Source: Xylaria sp. FL1777
Lineage: Eukaryota > Ascomycota > Sordariomycetes > Xylariales > Xylariaceae
NCBI GenBank assembly: GCA_022578965.1
Contig: MU400794.1
Coordinates: forward strand, 1 to 41,626
Direction: 5' to 3'
DNA length: 41,626 bases
Shown: in pieces, positions 19,528 through 30,989 of the stretch
Numbering within the stretch: position 1 is the stretch's first letter
Layout: every line of letters begins with the position of its first letter
Translations under genes and position numbers: made by a program
Notes under the pieces: model-generated
Told to the model about the DNA's origin: nothing
The model's input: only the letters and a program-made list of their open reading frames with translations
Databases searched by the model: none

Positions 19528-20088
19528 ATGTTTAGTAGAGTTTTTAAAAAACTTTGCTTGTTGCGTTTTAAACAAAAAGCTTAATAAAATCTTGCTTTAC
19601 TTTTTTTTATTAAACTAAAATTAATTAAAATAGCTTTATGCTTTTGCTGCAATTATTATAGCATAAAATGTTTAATATTAAAATTTAACTCTAATTAATA
19701 TATTAAATGTATTATAGCTAAATAAGCAAATTATAACACTAAAAGTTTATTTTTAAAGCAAATATAGCAGCTTATTTTTTAGCACAAAAAGCTAAAAAAT
19801 AAATTAAACTTGCTAATAAAAAAGCATAAAAAAATAAGTACAAAAATTTGCCGTTTTAAGCAACAAAAAAAACTATAGCAAAAAGAAATAGCTGCTGCTA
19901 TAGCTTATAGTTTAAATAATCTAAAAAAGCTTAAGCAAATTAAAGCAAAAAAACGCTATATAACTAAAAAACAAAAATAGCGCGTTAAAGCAGCATAACT
20001 ATTGCTAGTTGTTTTTTTAAAGCTTAATTAAAACGCGCTAAACGTTTTATTTAAAGTTGATTTCTTTTTTTTAGCTTTAGCTAGTTAA
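19528..20088 (+). pseudogene. Antisense Zn2Cys6-like plus coiled-coil-like ORF, copy D
   Basis: A 187-codon frame opposite to the retroviral genes, from ATG at 19528 to TAA at 20088. Cysteines at 19639, 19648 and 19669, Tyr (from Cys) at 19699, Cys at 19708 and Tyr (from Cys) at 19732 give C-x2-C-x6-C-x9-C-x2-C-x7-C, the spacing of fungal Zn2Cys6 clusters. Copy A has an intact Cys at the fourth position. From 19801 to 20060 a Lys/Leu/Gln/Ala-rich segment with stretches such as Glu-Ile-Ala-Ala-Ala-Ile-Ala-Tyr-Ser-Leu suggests a coiled coil. Ten in-frame stops remain; about 20 would be expected at this base composition. Its 3' end meets the chromodomain coding sequence tail to tail. Function unknown. 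Confidence 0.6.
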
Positions 20089-20265
20089 AGTATTAATAGT
20101 AAAACTAGTTTATAATTATTTTAGCAATTTTTAGGTGTTTTTTAGGTTTTTAAGTATTATTAGCATATAAGTATTTTTTTTATTTAATAAAATATTTAAC
20201 GTTATTATTATTTTAACAAAAATCTAGTATATTTTTAACTTTATAGATGTTTTAATTTGTTTTTA
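20070..20265 (-). pseudogene. Chromodomain remnant, copy D
   Basis: Counterpart of 3600-3800 in copy A. The Leu-Asp codons survive as CTAGAT within AAAATCTAG on the window strand near 20218-20232. Comparison with copy A shows only transitions. It overlaps slightly with the end of the antisense frame. Confidence 0.72.
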
Positions 20266-20449
20266 TTTCTAGTTATGTTTTAATAAGTGTTTTAATAAGT
20301 ACTAGTTCTAGTAAAAAAATATAAAAAACAAAATAAATTTATATGTTTTTTAATAATAACAGTTTATAGTTAGTAAATAAAATAACTTCTTTAATCTTAA
20401 AAAAGCCAAGTTTTTTAAATTTCAATTTATTGCTTAGTTGTTTTGTTTT

Positions 20450-21430
20450 AATTTAAGGAATATTAGTGTTTACATTTTGTTTTTATTGTAGTAAATAAAC
20501 TTTGTTTTTTTTTTTAAAGGTTAGTTTTTTAGTTCGTTTTTTGTTATAATATATTAATATCTGTTATTATAAAAACTAAAAACGTAGTTGTAGTTTAGCT
20601 TATAACGTTTTGATTTTTATTACAATAGTTTTTGCTTAAAGTGCTATAGTTAAAATAGCAAGTGCTTTTATTAATGTTTTTTTTTGTTTTTTAATAGTTG
20701 CTTGCTATTTATAAATAGCTTTATGCAAAAATATGTTTATATTTTTATTTATTAATATATTATATAAGATTTATGCTATTAATAATAGTTTTACTTAATT
20801 GTTTTATTAATAATTAATATAACTTTATAAATATTATTTTAATATTTAGTTTAGTTTTTTTGTTTATTTATTTGTTTATAAGTAGTAAGCAGTTAAAAAC
20901 TTTAGTTTAATACTAATAAGTTTAAAAAAACTAGTTTTAAACTTAAAAATAAACAATTTATTTTAGTTTAAAACAATTTTTTTTAGTAGCTTATACTTAT
21001 TTAAATATTAGCATATAAAAGCATATATAAGTTATTTAGCTATTATATTTTCTTTAAACAGTAAAAAGTAAGCATACTTAGTAAATCTATTAATAATAAC
21101 TTATATTTTATTATATTATACTTTTGTAACTAAATTAGTTAATAAAAGTAATGCTGTAATAAAATCTTAAGCAATAATGTGCTATGCTTATTTAAGTATT
21201 TATATAAGTTATAGTAGTTTATAAAGCTTATATTAAGCTACTTTAGCTTTGTTATAAATATTGCACTTTTTTATAATAAATTTAATTATGTTTTATAGTT
21301 TTAAAAAATTATATTTTTTTTATAGTTATTTAACTGTTTTTGTTATTTTTTAGTATTTATATAATAAGTATTTATAAAATTTCTTAATAAACTTGTTTTA
21401 TAAAGATTTTAGTAAATAAACCTTATATTT
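20450..21430 (-). pseudogene. Integrase remnant, copy D
   Basis: Collinear with 2440-3420. The zinc-module Cys is visible as GCA near 21263. The polymerase-to-integrase order is unbroken here, with no insertion. Catalytic Asp/Glu codons again appear as Asn/Lys where I could align them. Confidence 0.75.
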
Positions 21431-21714
21431 ATATATTAGCTTATTATTTTTTAATCTTTTATATTTTTATAGTTATATTAACTTTTTTAAGTTATAAGCT
21501 TATTATAGCTATATATTTATAAGGTCTTTAAGTATAATTTTAACTTTTAAGCTTTTATTTTTTTAAAAATATAGCACTTAAATATTTTTTTTTAAAACTT
21601 TAAATCCTTTTTAACTTTATTAACTAAGTATGTTTGCTTAAATGTTTTTTTTTTTTTTAATGTAGCATATTTTAAAGTTAAATTTAAAAAAAAAAACCAT
21701 TTAATTTTTATATT

Positions 21715-22140
21715 GTTTAATAATCTTTTGCGTAGTTATAAATTTTGTTAAGTTTTAATAATTTAAATAAATTTTAATTAGCTTTGTAGTTTTTATAAAA
21801 AACAGTTTTTACTTTTTAAGTGCTATAATAATTGCAAGCAGTTTTTTGTTATATATAAGGTATTATAATGCTACGTTTTATAGTGTTTTAAAATAATAAG
21901 CTACTAAGTATTATTTTTTGTTGTTTTTTAGTTGTTTTAAAACTTTTATAATTATATTATTTAAAGCATTTGTTTTTAGCTTTTTTTTTTTTTATAAATT
22001 AAGTAGTTTAACTATAAAGTTAAAAGTAACTTTTAGTTTTAGTTCTTTAAAAGCTTTTTAAGCTTCTTTTAAAATTAAAAAAAACTTTCTTTTGTATTTT
22101 TTTTTTGTATACTTTATAAAGTAAAATGCTATTTTTTTAA
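21715..22140 (-). pseudogene. RNase H remnant, copy D
   Basis: Reverse complement of the copy A domain, with fewer stops. It lies between integrase and polymerase as in all Gypsy elements. Confidence 0.7.
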
Positions 22141-22214
22141 AGTTTTAAATTAATATTTAAATATAGTTTAAAAATTTTAATGCTTGTTATATGTTTATAA
22201 TAGTAGCTAAGTTA

Positions 22215-22920
22215 AGTATTTTCTAGTTTTATATTGTATTAATTTTTAATTATTAAATTTATATTTGTTTTAAGGTAATTATAAATTCTAAAAAGTTAAT
22301 TTTTTATGTATGCTATACATATTTTTTTGTATTAAGTTGTAATTCTGCTTGTTTAAGTGTTTTTAATACTTAAGTTATATGTTTTTTGTGTTTTTTTAGT
22401 ATTCTAAAGTAAATTAAAATATTATCTAAATAAATAAACATAAATTTGTTTAAAAACTTTTATAAAATTATTATTATTATATATTAAAAGCTAGCTAATA
22501 TGTTTTATAGTTTTTATAGCATAACTATATACTTATATAATCTATGTACTGTTTATATAGCAGTTTTTTATTCTTTTTTTTTAGCTATTTTAATAGCATA
22601 ATATTTATTTAGAATATTAACTACTATAAACTATTTTGTTTAGCTAATGTTTTCTTTTATAATTACTAGTAAAATAAAGAAGTATTTATTTGCAATAATA
22701 ATTACATTTAATAGTTAGTAGTTAACTATTACTTGTTATACTAGTTTTTTTTTTTTATTAATTAGTTGTTTTTTATTTTTTATTTTAAGTATTAGTACTA
22801 TAGGATATCTAGCAAATAATTAAAATTTTCTTAAGAATTTTTTTGCTAGATTTTTTTAAATATATTTTTATAAAGCGTTTGTTTTGTTTAAGCTTATATA
22901 GTATACTTAATAAAGCTTTA
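22215..22920 (-). pseudogene. Reverse transcriptase remnant, copy D
   Basis: The best preserved Chromo-1 polymerase. The catalytic box on the minus strand around 22430-22421 reads Ile-Tyr-Leu-Asp-Asn-Ile-Leu-Ile-Tyr; the Asp is encoded by GAT (ATC at 22424-22426 in the window). Combined with other copies this gives Tyr-Leu-Asp-Asp. The Lys-Thr-Ala block lies near 22565. Stops are still numerous. Confidence 0.85.
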
Positions 22921-23869
22921 GTTAATATTTTTTCTTAATAAGGATATAATAGTTTTATAAGCTATATTTAAGAAGTTCTTTTTTTTTTTTTTTTTTAAAT
23001 AGTTTGTAAAATCTGTAATATACTTTTAGTATTTTGTTTAGAATTTCTTTTGCAATTTTTTTAATTTTTTTGCTTTATTTTTTATTTTCTTAATTAATAG
23101 TTTTTATTTTTTATTAAATTAAAAGGTTGCTAGTTTTTAGCTATAATATTTCTAAAATAATATTATAATTAAATATATTAGCAATATTTAATATAATGTG
23201 TTTTTTGTGTTTTTATATAAATATATTGAAAAGTTTGGTTTTTTTAAGTATATAACTGTTATTATAGCTAAAAGTGCTTTTATTAAATTTTTTAATTTTT
23301 TAAGATCTTTGCTTGTATTTTTAAGAAATTTTATTTTGTTTTGCTACTTTAAGTAAAATTATATTAATTTATGCTTTTAAGTTAATTAAAGTATTATATT
23401 TTTTTTTTTAATATATAAGTTTAATTTTAAATTAGTTTTGCTAGTTATTGCATTAAACTTTACGTAAGGCCTTAGTTTTTTTAGCTATTTACTGCTTTTT
23501 TAGCAAATGTTTATTTTGTTTTTTGATTTTTTTTTATAAAATATTTAAATGTTTGTTTTATTTTGCACTTTAGATATTATTGCGCTTTGTTTTGTTTTTG
23601 CTTTTAGTTAAGCTTTAAATTATAGTTTTTAAGCTTTTTTGCTTTTAGTAACCATTTTTTAATATAATTATGCTTTAATTAGCTAGTAATATTTATAGTA
23701 GTTATTTTTATATTTCTTTAAAATAATATTATAAGTATAATTAAAATTCTTTTTAAATGTTGCAAATTTTTATAGATTTTTGTAATAAACTATGGTTATA
23801 ACTAACTACTTTAATTTATAAAAGTTCTATATTTTTGTTTTTGTAATTTGTTTAAAAAACTAATTATTT

Positions 23870-26126
23870 TTTAGTTTGTTAAATAAATATTAATAGCAAT
23901 AATATATTATATAGCAATTTTATAGTACTTTATTATATTTTAAATCTTTTAAGCATAAAATATTATTATTGTTTTTTATTATAGTTTTATTATAGTAATA
24001 ACTTTTAGCAATTAGTTAAATTACTAGCTTTAGTTTTTAAAATATATTAGTTTTTATGCTAACTATTAGTGCTTTTTTGTTTTATTACATTTAAAGCAGT
24101 TTAAGCTATAAAAATACTTTGTTTATTTTTATTAGTTTTTTTTTATAGTATTTTTTATAGCTTTTAATTTTATTTGTTTTTGCTTTAAAATTTTATAAGT
24201 CCTGTTTTTTTAAGTTTATTTAGCAACTAAATGTTTTAGTAGTTTATAATTAGTTTAGTAATTATACTATTTATAGTTATAGTTTTATTTTTTTAAACAT
24301 AACTTTTCTTTAAGCTATATTTTAAGCTTTAATAGTTCGGAGTTTTTGTAGTTTTATAAGTTTATTAACTATGTTAATTTATTACTTTTTATTATTTGCT
24401 ACTTTTAGTTAAACTATTTTTTTAGGTTATATATTAAATAACTTTAATTATTTATATAGTAAATATATTTTTTTATAATTTGTTTTAATAACTGCAGAGC
24501 TTTTAAATAATATTTATATGCTTATTTATTTTAACTTATATAAATAAGGTATTTAAATTTGTTTAGTGTAATACTTTTGTTTTAATTTAAAACAGCAATT
24601 TTATACTTTTGCTTTAAAAATGTATTTTTTAAATTGCTTTGTTGTTTTTTGTTGTTTTAAACTTTTATAACTTATACTTTTTTCTTAAGTTAAAAAATCT
24701 TTCTTTTTTTATAGCTTTTCTTTTTGTTTTTTTTTTTGGATTAGCATTATTTTTAAAAGTGTTTTTTTTTTTTATAGTTATAACATTTAACTTTAAATAT
24801 ATCTTAAGATTGTTATTTTTAGACTTTATTAATTTGCTTAAATCTTTGTTTAATACTTTTTTAAATATTTTTTTTTTATTTTTTTTAGTTTTTTTAGTTT
24901 TAAAGTACTAATTAAATAATTATTAATTAATTATAATAGCTATATTAATATATGTATTAATTTTTGCTAGTTTATTTATTTTATATAGTTTGTTTTAAAC
25001 TTAGATTTTAAGTTTATTATAAAATAAATAAAACAATATAAGCTTAAGTAATTTTAAGATTACTATTAATTGTTTAAATTTTATAGCGTAATTTGCTGCT
25101 ACTTTTGTTTGTTTTAAGTAGTAAAGTGCTTTTTTTGCGTGTTTTGCTTTTTAGGTATTTTTAAATAATGCTTTTATTTAATTTTTAAACTTAATATAAT
25201 CTTTAAAAATTTCTTTTGTTTTTAGCTTAAGGTTAGTTAACTTGTTAGCTTTTAAAAAATCTTTTAAAATAAGTTAAAACTATTTTAGTACTTTTTTTAA
25301 CAAAAACTATAAAATAATTATTACTTTTTAGTTCTTTTTTATAATAATAATAAAATGCTATTTTAAATAAAGTTTAGTATAAATTAAAAAAGCTTTTATA
25401 TTTATAAATTTATTATAAAGCTTTAAAGCAGTAAGTTTAAAACTTTTAATGTTTAGCATTTTTAATATTATAAATAATCTTAATAATAAAACCAATAATA
25501 ATAATAAAAAGTTAGGTTTTTTATTTTAAGTTATTACTTTAAGTGTAGTAATAATAAAAGTAAGCATTAAGTTTGCTAATAGTAGTATTAATATTAGTTA
25601 TAGTATAATTATTTATTTAAAGCTTTAATTTGTTATTATAATAATAGTTATTATTGCTGCTTTAATTACTATAGCTAATATTTATGCTAGTTTAAAAGTT
25701 ATAACGCTTAATATTTAAGCTGTTTTTTAAGTTAAAGCAACTAGTTTGCTTTATAGCACTAGTATTAACGTTAGTTTTTTTTTATTGCTACTACTTAACT
25801 TTTTTTTTTTTACTACTGCTTTTTTTTTAATAAAAATAGCTAATAAAAGTACTAAGGTTTATTATTTTAATACATTGCTAGTTCTAAAAATCTTTAAAAT
25901 TTTTAAACTTAATTTTTGATTTTTTATTTTTAATAATATAACTTAGATTTAGTTTATTAATTATTAAGTAAGGTTTACTTATATAATGCTGTTTAGTATT
26001 TTTGTTTTTTAAATATTTCTTTAGTATACTTTTAAAAGTTTATTTTGTAAATTGTTTGTTATTTAACTTTTTATACTAATATTTATTTTTATATATTAAG
26101 TTTTATTAATTAAAAAGCTATTAAAA
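23870..26126 (-). pseudogene. gag region remnant, copy D
   Basis: The area between polymerase and 5' LTR. The charged Lys/Asn-rich frame described for copy C falls at about 24640-24911 here. The stretch after the LTR (26126 downward), where the primer binding site should be, reads TTTTAATAGCTTTTTAAT on the element strand; the corresponding tRNA cannot be named after this much mutation. Confidence 0.6.
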
Positions 26127-26642
26127 TATAATAAACTTATTATATATTAATATAACAGGTTTACTTTTAGGGTTTTAATTTGCAAGTAATAATAAAATCT
26201 TTAACAGTAGTTTATTAAGGAAGTTTTTGGAGTACTTTTACTACTATGCATTAATAAAGGTTTTAAAAGATTAAAAGTAATAAATATATTAGTACTTAGC
26301 AGTTATAAAAAAATTAATAGCTAAAAAACTAAAACTAAGTAAGTAATTAAATATAAAAAATGCATAATTATATAAACAAAGAAAACAATAGTAGTAATTT
26401 ATAAACGTTGCTTTTTTTAATAAGCTTAATGCTATATTATTTTAAATTTAAGGCTTAATAGACTTAACGCTTAAGTCCGTTAAGTTTAAGGCTTAATAGA
26501 CTTAACGCTTAAGTTTGTTAAATCTATGCATTAAACCCTTATAGTAGTTTAAATACATATTTTTTCAACAAATGGGACTTTTTCCGCGCATGCTTTTTCT
26601 ACACCTAGCCTTTAACTAGCCTAGTTAACCCATTTTGTAACA
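26127..26642 (-). repeat. 5' LTR of copy D (subfamily 1)
   Basis: 516 bp. The outer end (26566-26642) is the least mutated stretch of the window, with AATGGGACTTTTTCCGCGCA at about 26569-26588 and an intact TGTAACA end. The inner end is eroded to TATAATA. The 38-bp array is at about 26450-26525. Confidence 0.95.
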
Positions 26643-26740
26643 ACTAATTACTAAAAGTTATTATTATAATAAAACTATAATAAAAAACAATAATAATATT
26701 TTATGCTTAAAAAATTTAAAACATAATAAAGTATTATAAA
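26643..26740 (+). mobile_element. Chromo-1 copy C, third piece
   Basis: A 98-bp segment of the gag-polymerase junction of copy C between copies D and F. It matches the reverse complement of copy B at about 9630-9725. It begins with the ACTAA duplication of D and ends with the ATAAA duplication of F. Confidence 0.85.
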
Positions 26741-26933
26741 TGTTATAACTAGGCTATTTAAATACTTTAGCACATATTACATGTTATTTATATATATGAA
26801 ATATCTTTTTTATACTTATTTCATAGGAGTTTTTTTCTTTTTTTAAGCTTTAGTTTTGTTAAATATTTATTATAAAACTAAAGATATATTAACTATTATA
26901 TTTGATTTTTAATGCTTTATACTTTTTATAACA
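26741..26933 (+). repeat. 5' LTR of Chromo-2
   Basis: Begins TGTTATAACTAGGC and ends TTTTTATAACA. It matches 34557-34749 over its whole length with transitions only. Confidence 0.93.
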
Positions 26934-28999
26934 ATTTTAAAGCTTTTTAAAATAAGGTTATTTATAATACTTTATTATATTATAAAATAGCTAAACATTA
27001 ATTAACTATATAAGCTAGTGCTATTTTTAATAGTTTTTTTTTGGGATAAATTTTAATAATAAACTAAAAACGAACTTAGCACAAATTATTTCTAGAATTA
27101 AGCTTAAGCAAATAATAATTACTTAGTGCTTTAAGTGCTAATACTTAACTGTTGCAAACATAAATTATATAGCTTTTAGCTAAAATTAAAAAGCTAAAGC
27201 AGCAAGTTATGCAGCAAAAAAATAAAAGCAAACAAGTTGCTTTAAAATTAAAAATAGCTTGTATTACTTTTATTTTATAATCGAATAAACAAAAGAACTA
27301 AAAAATAATATTTTTAAAAAAACAAAAAAACCTTTTAAACCTTAAAAAACAATTTTATAACTTAAGTTAAAAACAAAAATATAAAGATCTTAGTAATAAT
27401 AATAATCTTTTATTTTTTAGCTTTAATAAAAAACATAATTAAAAAAAACCTAAATATTAATTACGTTAAAATTGCTTATATTACTATTAGCGCTACTTAT
27501 TTAAAAATGCTAATTTTAGCTAATTATTAAAGTTTAACTATAACTTTTTTAGCATAAAATTTATTTATTAATGCTAGCTAAAATAAGTAAAAAAACTTTA
27601 AACTATTTTTAAAAAAGCTAATCAGAAATTTTGTTGCAATAAAAACAAGATCTTATATATGCATAGCAATATAAACTAAAACTGTAAAAATGCTTATTAA
27701 TTAATATTACAAAAGTTATTAACTTTAAAAAAAAAACAATTTAAAACTAACTAAAAAATATTTTTAAACTAAACTAAAACTTTGCTTAAGCAGTTTGCTT
27801 TTTTATAAGCTAATATAAACATACAATTAAAACAAGTAAATTAACAAGCTAACTAAAACTTAAAACTATTTAATTAATATTTTGCTAGTATTAAACTTTA
27901 AAATGTTTACTAAAATAAAAGCAAAAAAGCTTTGTTATATTATTAAAAACTAAATATATTATTTTAGCAAAAGCTAATAAACTATTATAATTTATTGCTA
28001 ACTATATAAGCTAATATAATTAATGCTATATAATAACGCTAAAAACTAATAACTAAAAAATAACGCTTAAACTACAATAAAAAAAAACTAGAATTAAACG
28101 TTACTTAAATTACTAATAAATTAACTTTAAATACTAAACAAAACTAAACTAGTAATTAATACACTAATACTAACTGCAAAAATAACAATATTAGTTTTAA
28201 TAGTTAAAACTATTTTTATAGAAGTAATAATTACAATAATAGCTATAATAACAATAACTAAAGATTTTATAAAAGCAATAATAGCTATAAAAGCTAAAAT
28301 TAATACTATAAAAGCAATAATAATAAAAGTTATAGCTAGTACTAGAACTAAAAATACATAAACAACCGAAGTAATAATAATAATATTTATATTTTAAAAA
28401 ACCGTTATATTTTTAGAACTTTTTTAAATTAACTTTAAAACAATAATAAAAATAGTTTAAATTTAAACTTTTATAAAAACTTTACTTACTATAGCTATAA
28501 ATAACTTAGCTATATTACTTTTAATTGCTTTTAGCCTAAAAGTAATAATAACAACAGCAATAATAAAAATAATAAATCTAGTAGTTATATTAGCTATAAT
28601 AATAACACTACTTAAAAACAAACTATTTAAAAAATTTAAATAAATAAAAACTAGAATATAAATAAAAAAAACTAAAAACAGCAATTAAAGTTTTATATAC
28701 TTTTTTTATAAAAGCTATAATACTATAACTTAAAAAACAAATAATAAGCTTAATACTAACTATACTAGTTATAAGTTTTAAGCTAAAATTATTACTTTAT
28801 ATATTTATTTTATGCTGTTTTTATACTTTTTACATTATTTATTTTGTTAGCTTTATAAAACTACTTATTAAAACTTATATTAATTTTAATTTATATGCTA
28901 AATATAATTATATTAGTTTTATTTTTGCTTTTTATTATAAATTGCAGCAAGTATCTTTTTATATACTTATATTATAATATGCTACTAAAAGTAAATTTT
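26934..28999 (+). pseudogene. gag remnant with Asn/Tyr/Ser-rich part, Chromo-2
   Basis: The area after the 5' LTR. Up to about 28200 I see no recognisable motif. From about 28220 to 28650 one frame (position 28241 starts a codon) is dominated by Asn, Tyr, Ser and Lys, such as Asn-Asn-Ser-Tyr-Asn-Asn-Asn and Pro-Lys-Ser-Asn-Asn-Asn-Asn-Ser-Asn-Asn-Lys. After allowing for Gly/Asp-to-Ser/Asn changes this suggests a low-complexity Gly/Asn/Asp/Arg-rich region, which is common in Gag proteins that bind RNA. The longer stop-free frame on the minus strand at 28463-28684 is a mirror of this one. Confidence 0.5.
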
Positions 29000-29043
29000 T
29001 TATTTATAAAGCTTATTAAGTTGTTTATAAATTAACTAATAAT

Positions 29044-29103
29044 TGTAATATTACTTGCAGAATTAAGCATATATGCATAGCTATTAATTATAACTATTGC
29101 TTT
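29044..29103 (+). other. Cys/His cluster upstream of the Chromo-2 polymerase
   Basis: In the same frame as the polymerase downstream, the codons read Cys-x3-Cys-x3-His-x-x-Cys, followed by Tyr/Cys positions. His and three Cys are intact. It resembles a zinc-binding module at the end of Gag, although the spacing is not the usual C-x2-C-x4-H-x4-C knuckle. Confidence 0.4.
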
Positions 29104-29399
29104 AAAAGCAGCTTTTTTTTACTATTTTAAATTATTTTAAAAAATAAAGAAATTATACTAAATTTAAGCACTAATTAATAGTTTTTTAAATTATGCTATT
29201 TTTAAGTAAAAATATTTAGCTTAACTAAGTTTATAAAAGCTTACTAAAACTAAGCTTGTTATTATGCTATTATTTAATTATTTAAACTTATATAGCTTAA
29301 AAAGTTAAAAAAAAGCCTTAGTTATTTTAATTTTATAGCAATTTTAAAAAAGTTTTATAACTTATTTAAGTTTTTTAATATTAGCAAAACAAACATATT

Positions 29400-30160
29400 G
29401 CTACAATTAAAGCAAAAAAACTTTGCTATTAAGCTAAAAAAAAACGTAGTTATACTTTATTTTTTTATATATTTATTAGCTTAAAATAAGCTAAAAGAAC
29501 TACAAAAATAGCTTAATAAAATGTTAAAAGCAAAAAAAATTAAAAAGTTTATTAGCTTTACTAGCGCTTTAATTTTTTTTATATTTAAAAAAAATAAAAG
29601 CTTACGCTTATATATAAATTATAAAAAACTTAATTAAGTTATATGTAAAAATTAATATATTTTACTACTTATTTTAAAGCTGCTTAATAAAATTTTAAAA
29701 GCTAAGATTTTTAGCAAAATTAACTTTAAAAACGCTTATTATTACTTATATATTCAAAAAGAAAATAAATAAAAAACAGCGTTTTATATACGTTATAGCT
29801 ACTATAAATTTCTAGTTATACTTATAAGTTTATTAAATGCTTTTATTACTTTTTAAAGTTATATATAAAAAATACTTAATAATATAATAAATATATTTTG
29901 TATTGCATATTTTAATAATATGCTTATTTTTTTTTTAAATAAAGATTTTTATATAAAACATATTTAAAACATTATTAAAAAGCTATAAAAAGTAAAACTA
30001 TATATTAAGCTATTTAAGTATTAATTTTATTAAAAGAAAATCGAATTTTTAAGTTATATTATTTTTAGCTAAAAAATTAAAATAAACTTTTTATGTATAA
30101 ATACTATTTAATAATAGCTTATATTAAATATTTATTAAGCATTATAACAATTTTTAAAGT
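29400..30160 (+). pseudogene. Reverse transcriptase remnant, Chromo-2
   Basis: Starts with a relic of Leu-Lys-Glu-Leu-x-Lys-Trp near 29490 and a Ser-Leu-Arg-Leu-x-x-Asn-Tyr-Lys-Lys-Leu-Asn block near 29600-29635. Then Lys-Thr-Ala-Phe-Tyr-Ile-Arg-Tyr (29773 on) and, at 29905-29919, Ala-Tyr-Phe-Asn-Asn, where Gypsy polymerases have Tyr-Leu-Asp-Asp. The Met-Pro-Phe-Gly block is reduced to Ile-Leu-Ile-Ser. The sequence is clearly distinct from Chromo-1 and Gypsy-3 polymerases. Confidence 0.87.
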
Positions 30161-30339
30161 TTTGCAATTTTTACTGCTATTTTATAAACGGGTATTTTTA
30201 TATTGCTGCACTTTTATTTAAGTATTTAAAAAAAAACATAATAAAAACAAAAAAGAGTTAAATTTTCTTAAATAGTTTTAAAAAAAAAGCTTTTAAAAAT
30301 TTTTAGGATACATTTAAGCAAGCTATTTTTTTTATATAT

Positions 30340-30880
30340 TTTAACCCTAAAAAATAAATATTGCTAAAAACCGATTTTTTTAAAGTAGCTTTTGCAGAAA
30401 ATTTATTTTAGCAAAATAATTAAAGCATTTTTAAATTAATTACGTTTTATTTTTAAAAGCTATTTAAAAAAAAAATGCAATATAGTATGCTTAATTAAAA
30501 AATGCTTGTAATAGTAAATTGCTTTAAGCACTAATAGCATTATTTATAAAAAAGCAATTTATTAATTAAAATATTAATTAATTATGCTAACTTTTAAGTG
30601 TTTATAAAAATACTAAAGCTTAATAAAAAGCAAGCTTATTAATATTTATTATTAGCTTTTTTTAATTTTATTATTAAATATTAAGCAAGCAAAAAAAACA
30701 AAGCTAATTTTTTTTTGTGCTGTTTTAATTATATAACTGTTTTGCTTAATAATATTAATATTTTTTTAACGTTAAAAAAAAAAGTTGCAGTAATATAGCA
30801 AATTAAAGTTCTTAATTTATATTTTAATACTTAAGCTAAAGCTTTATACCTTAAAGCTATATTTGCTAAAAAAGCTTTTT
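30340..30880 (+). pseudogene. RNase H remnant, Chromo-2
   Basis: The first catalytic Asp is kept: ACC GAT at 30370-30375 reads Thr-Asp, at the position of the Glu-Thr-Asp-Ala-Ser motif. The rest is degraded and its end is set only by the start of the integrase area. Confidence 0.65.
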
Positions 30881-30989
30881 TTATTTAAACAGTTATATGT
30901 TTGCATATATAAATAGCTGCAAGCTTAAAAAAATTAAAAAATTTAAAAGCTTTTAAAAAGCTAAAAAACTTTATTTAAAAGGTTTAAAA

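Larger units (their letters stand above)
18912..26642 (-). mobile_element. Chromo-1 copy D, full length
   Basis: A complete 7731-bp element on the minus strand with two 516-bp LTRs and a perfect 5-bp target duplication ACTAA (18907-18911 and 26643-26647). It is uninterrupted and serves as the reference for the family. From 26642 downward: 5' LTR, gag, polymerase, RNase H, integrase, chromodomain, antisense ORF region, polypurine tract, 3' LTR. The LTRs differ only by transitions. It is the least decayed Chromo-1 copy; for instance the first Asp of the polymerase active site is intact. Confidence 0.95.

Noticed and set aside
28463..28684. Minus-strand 73-codon hydrophobic frame
   Set aside because: It is opposite to the Asn/Tyr/Ser-rich gag segment of Chromo-2, which reads more plausibly in sense, and has no start or spacing support.
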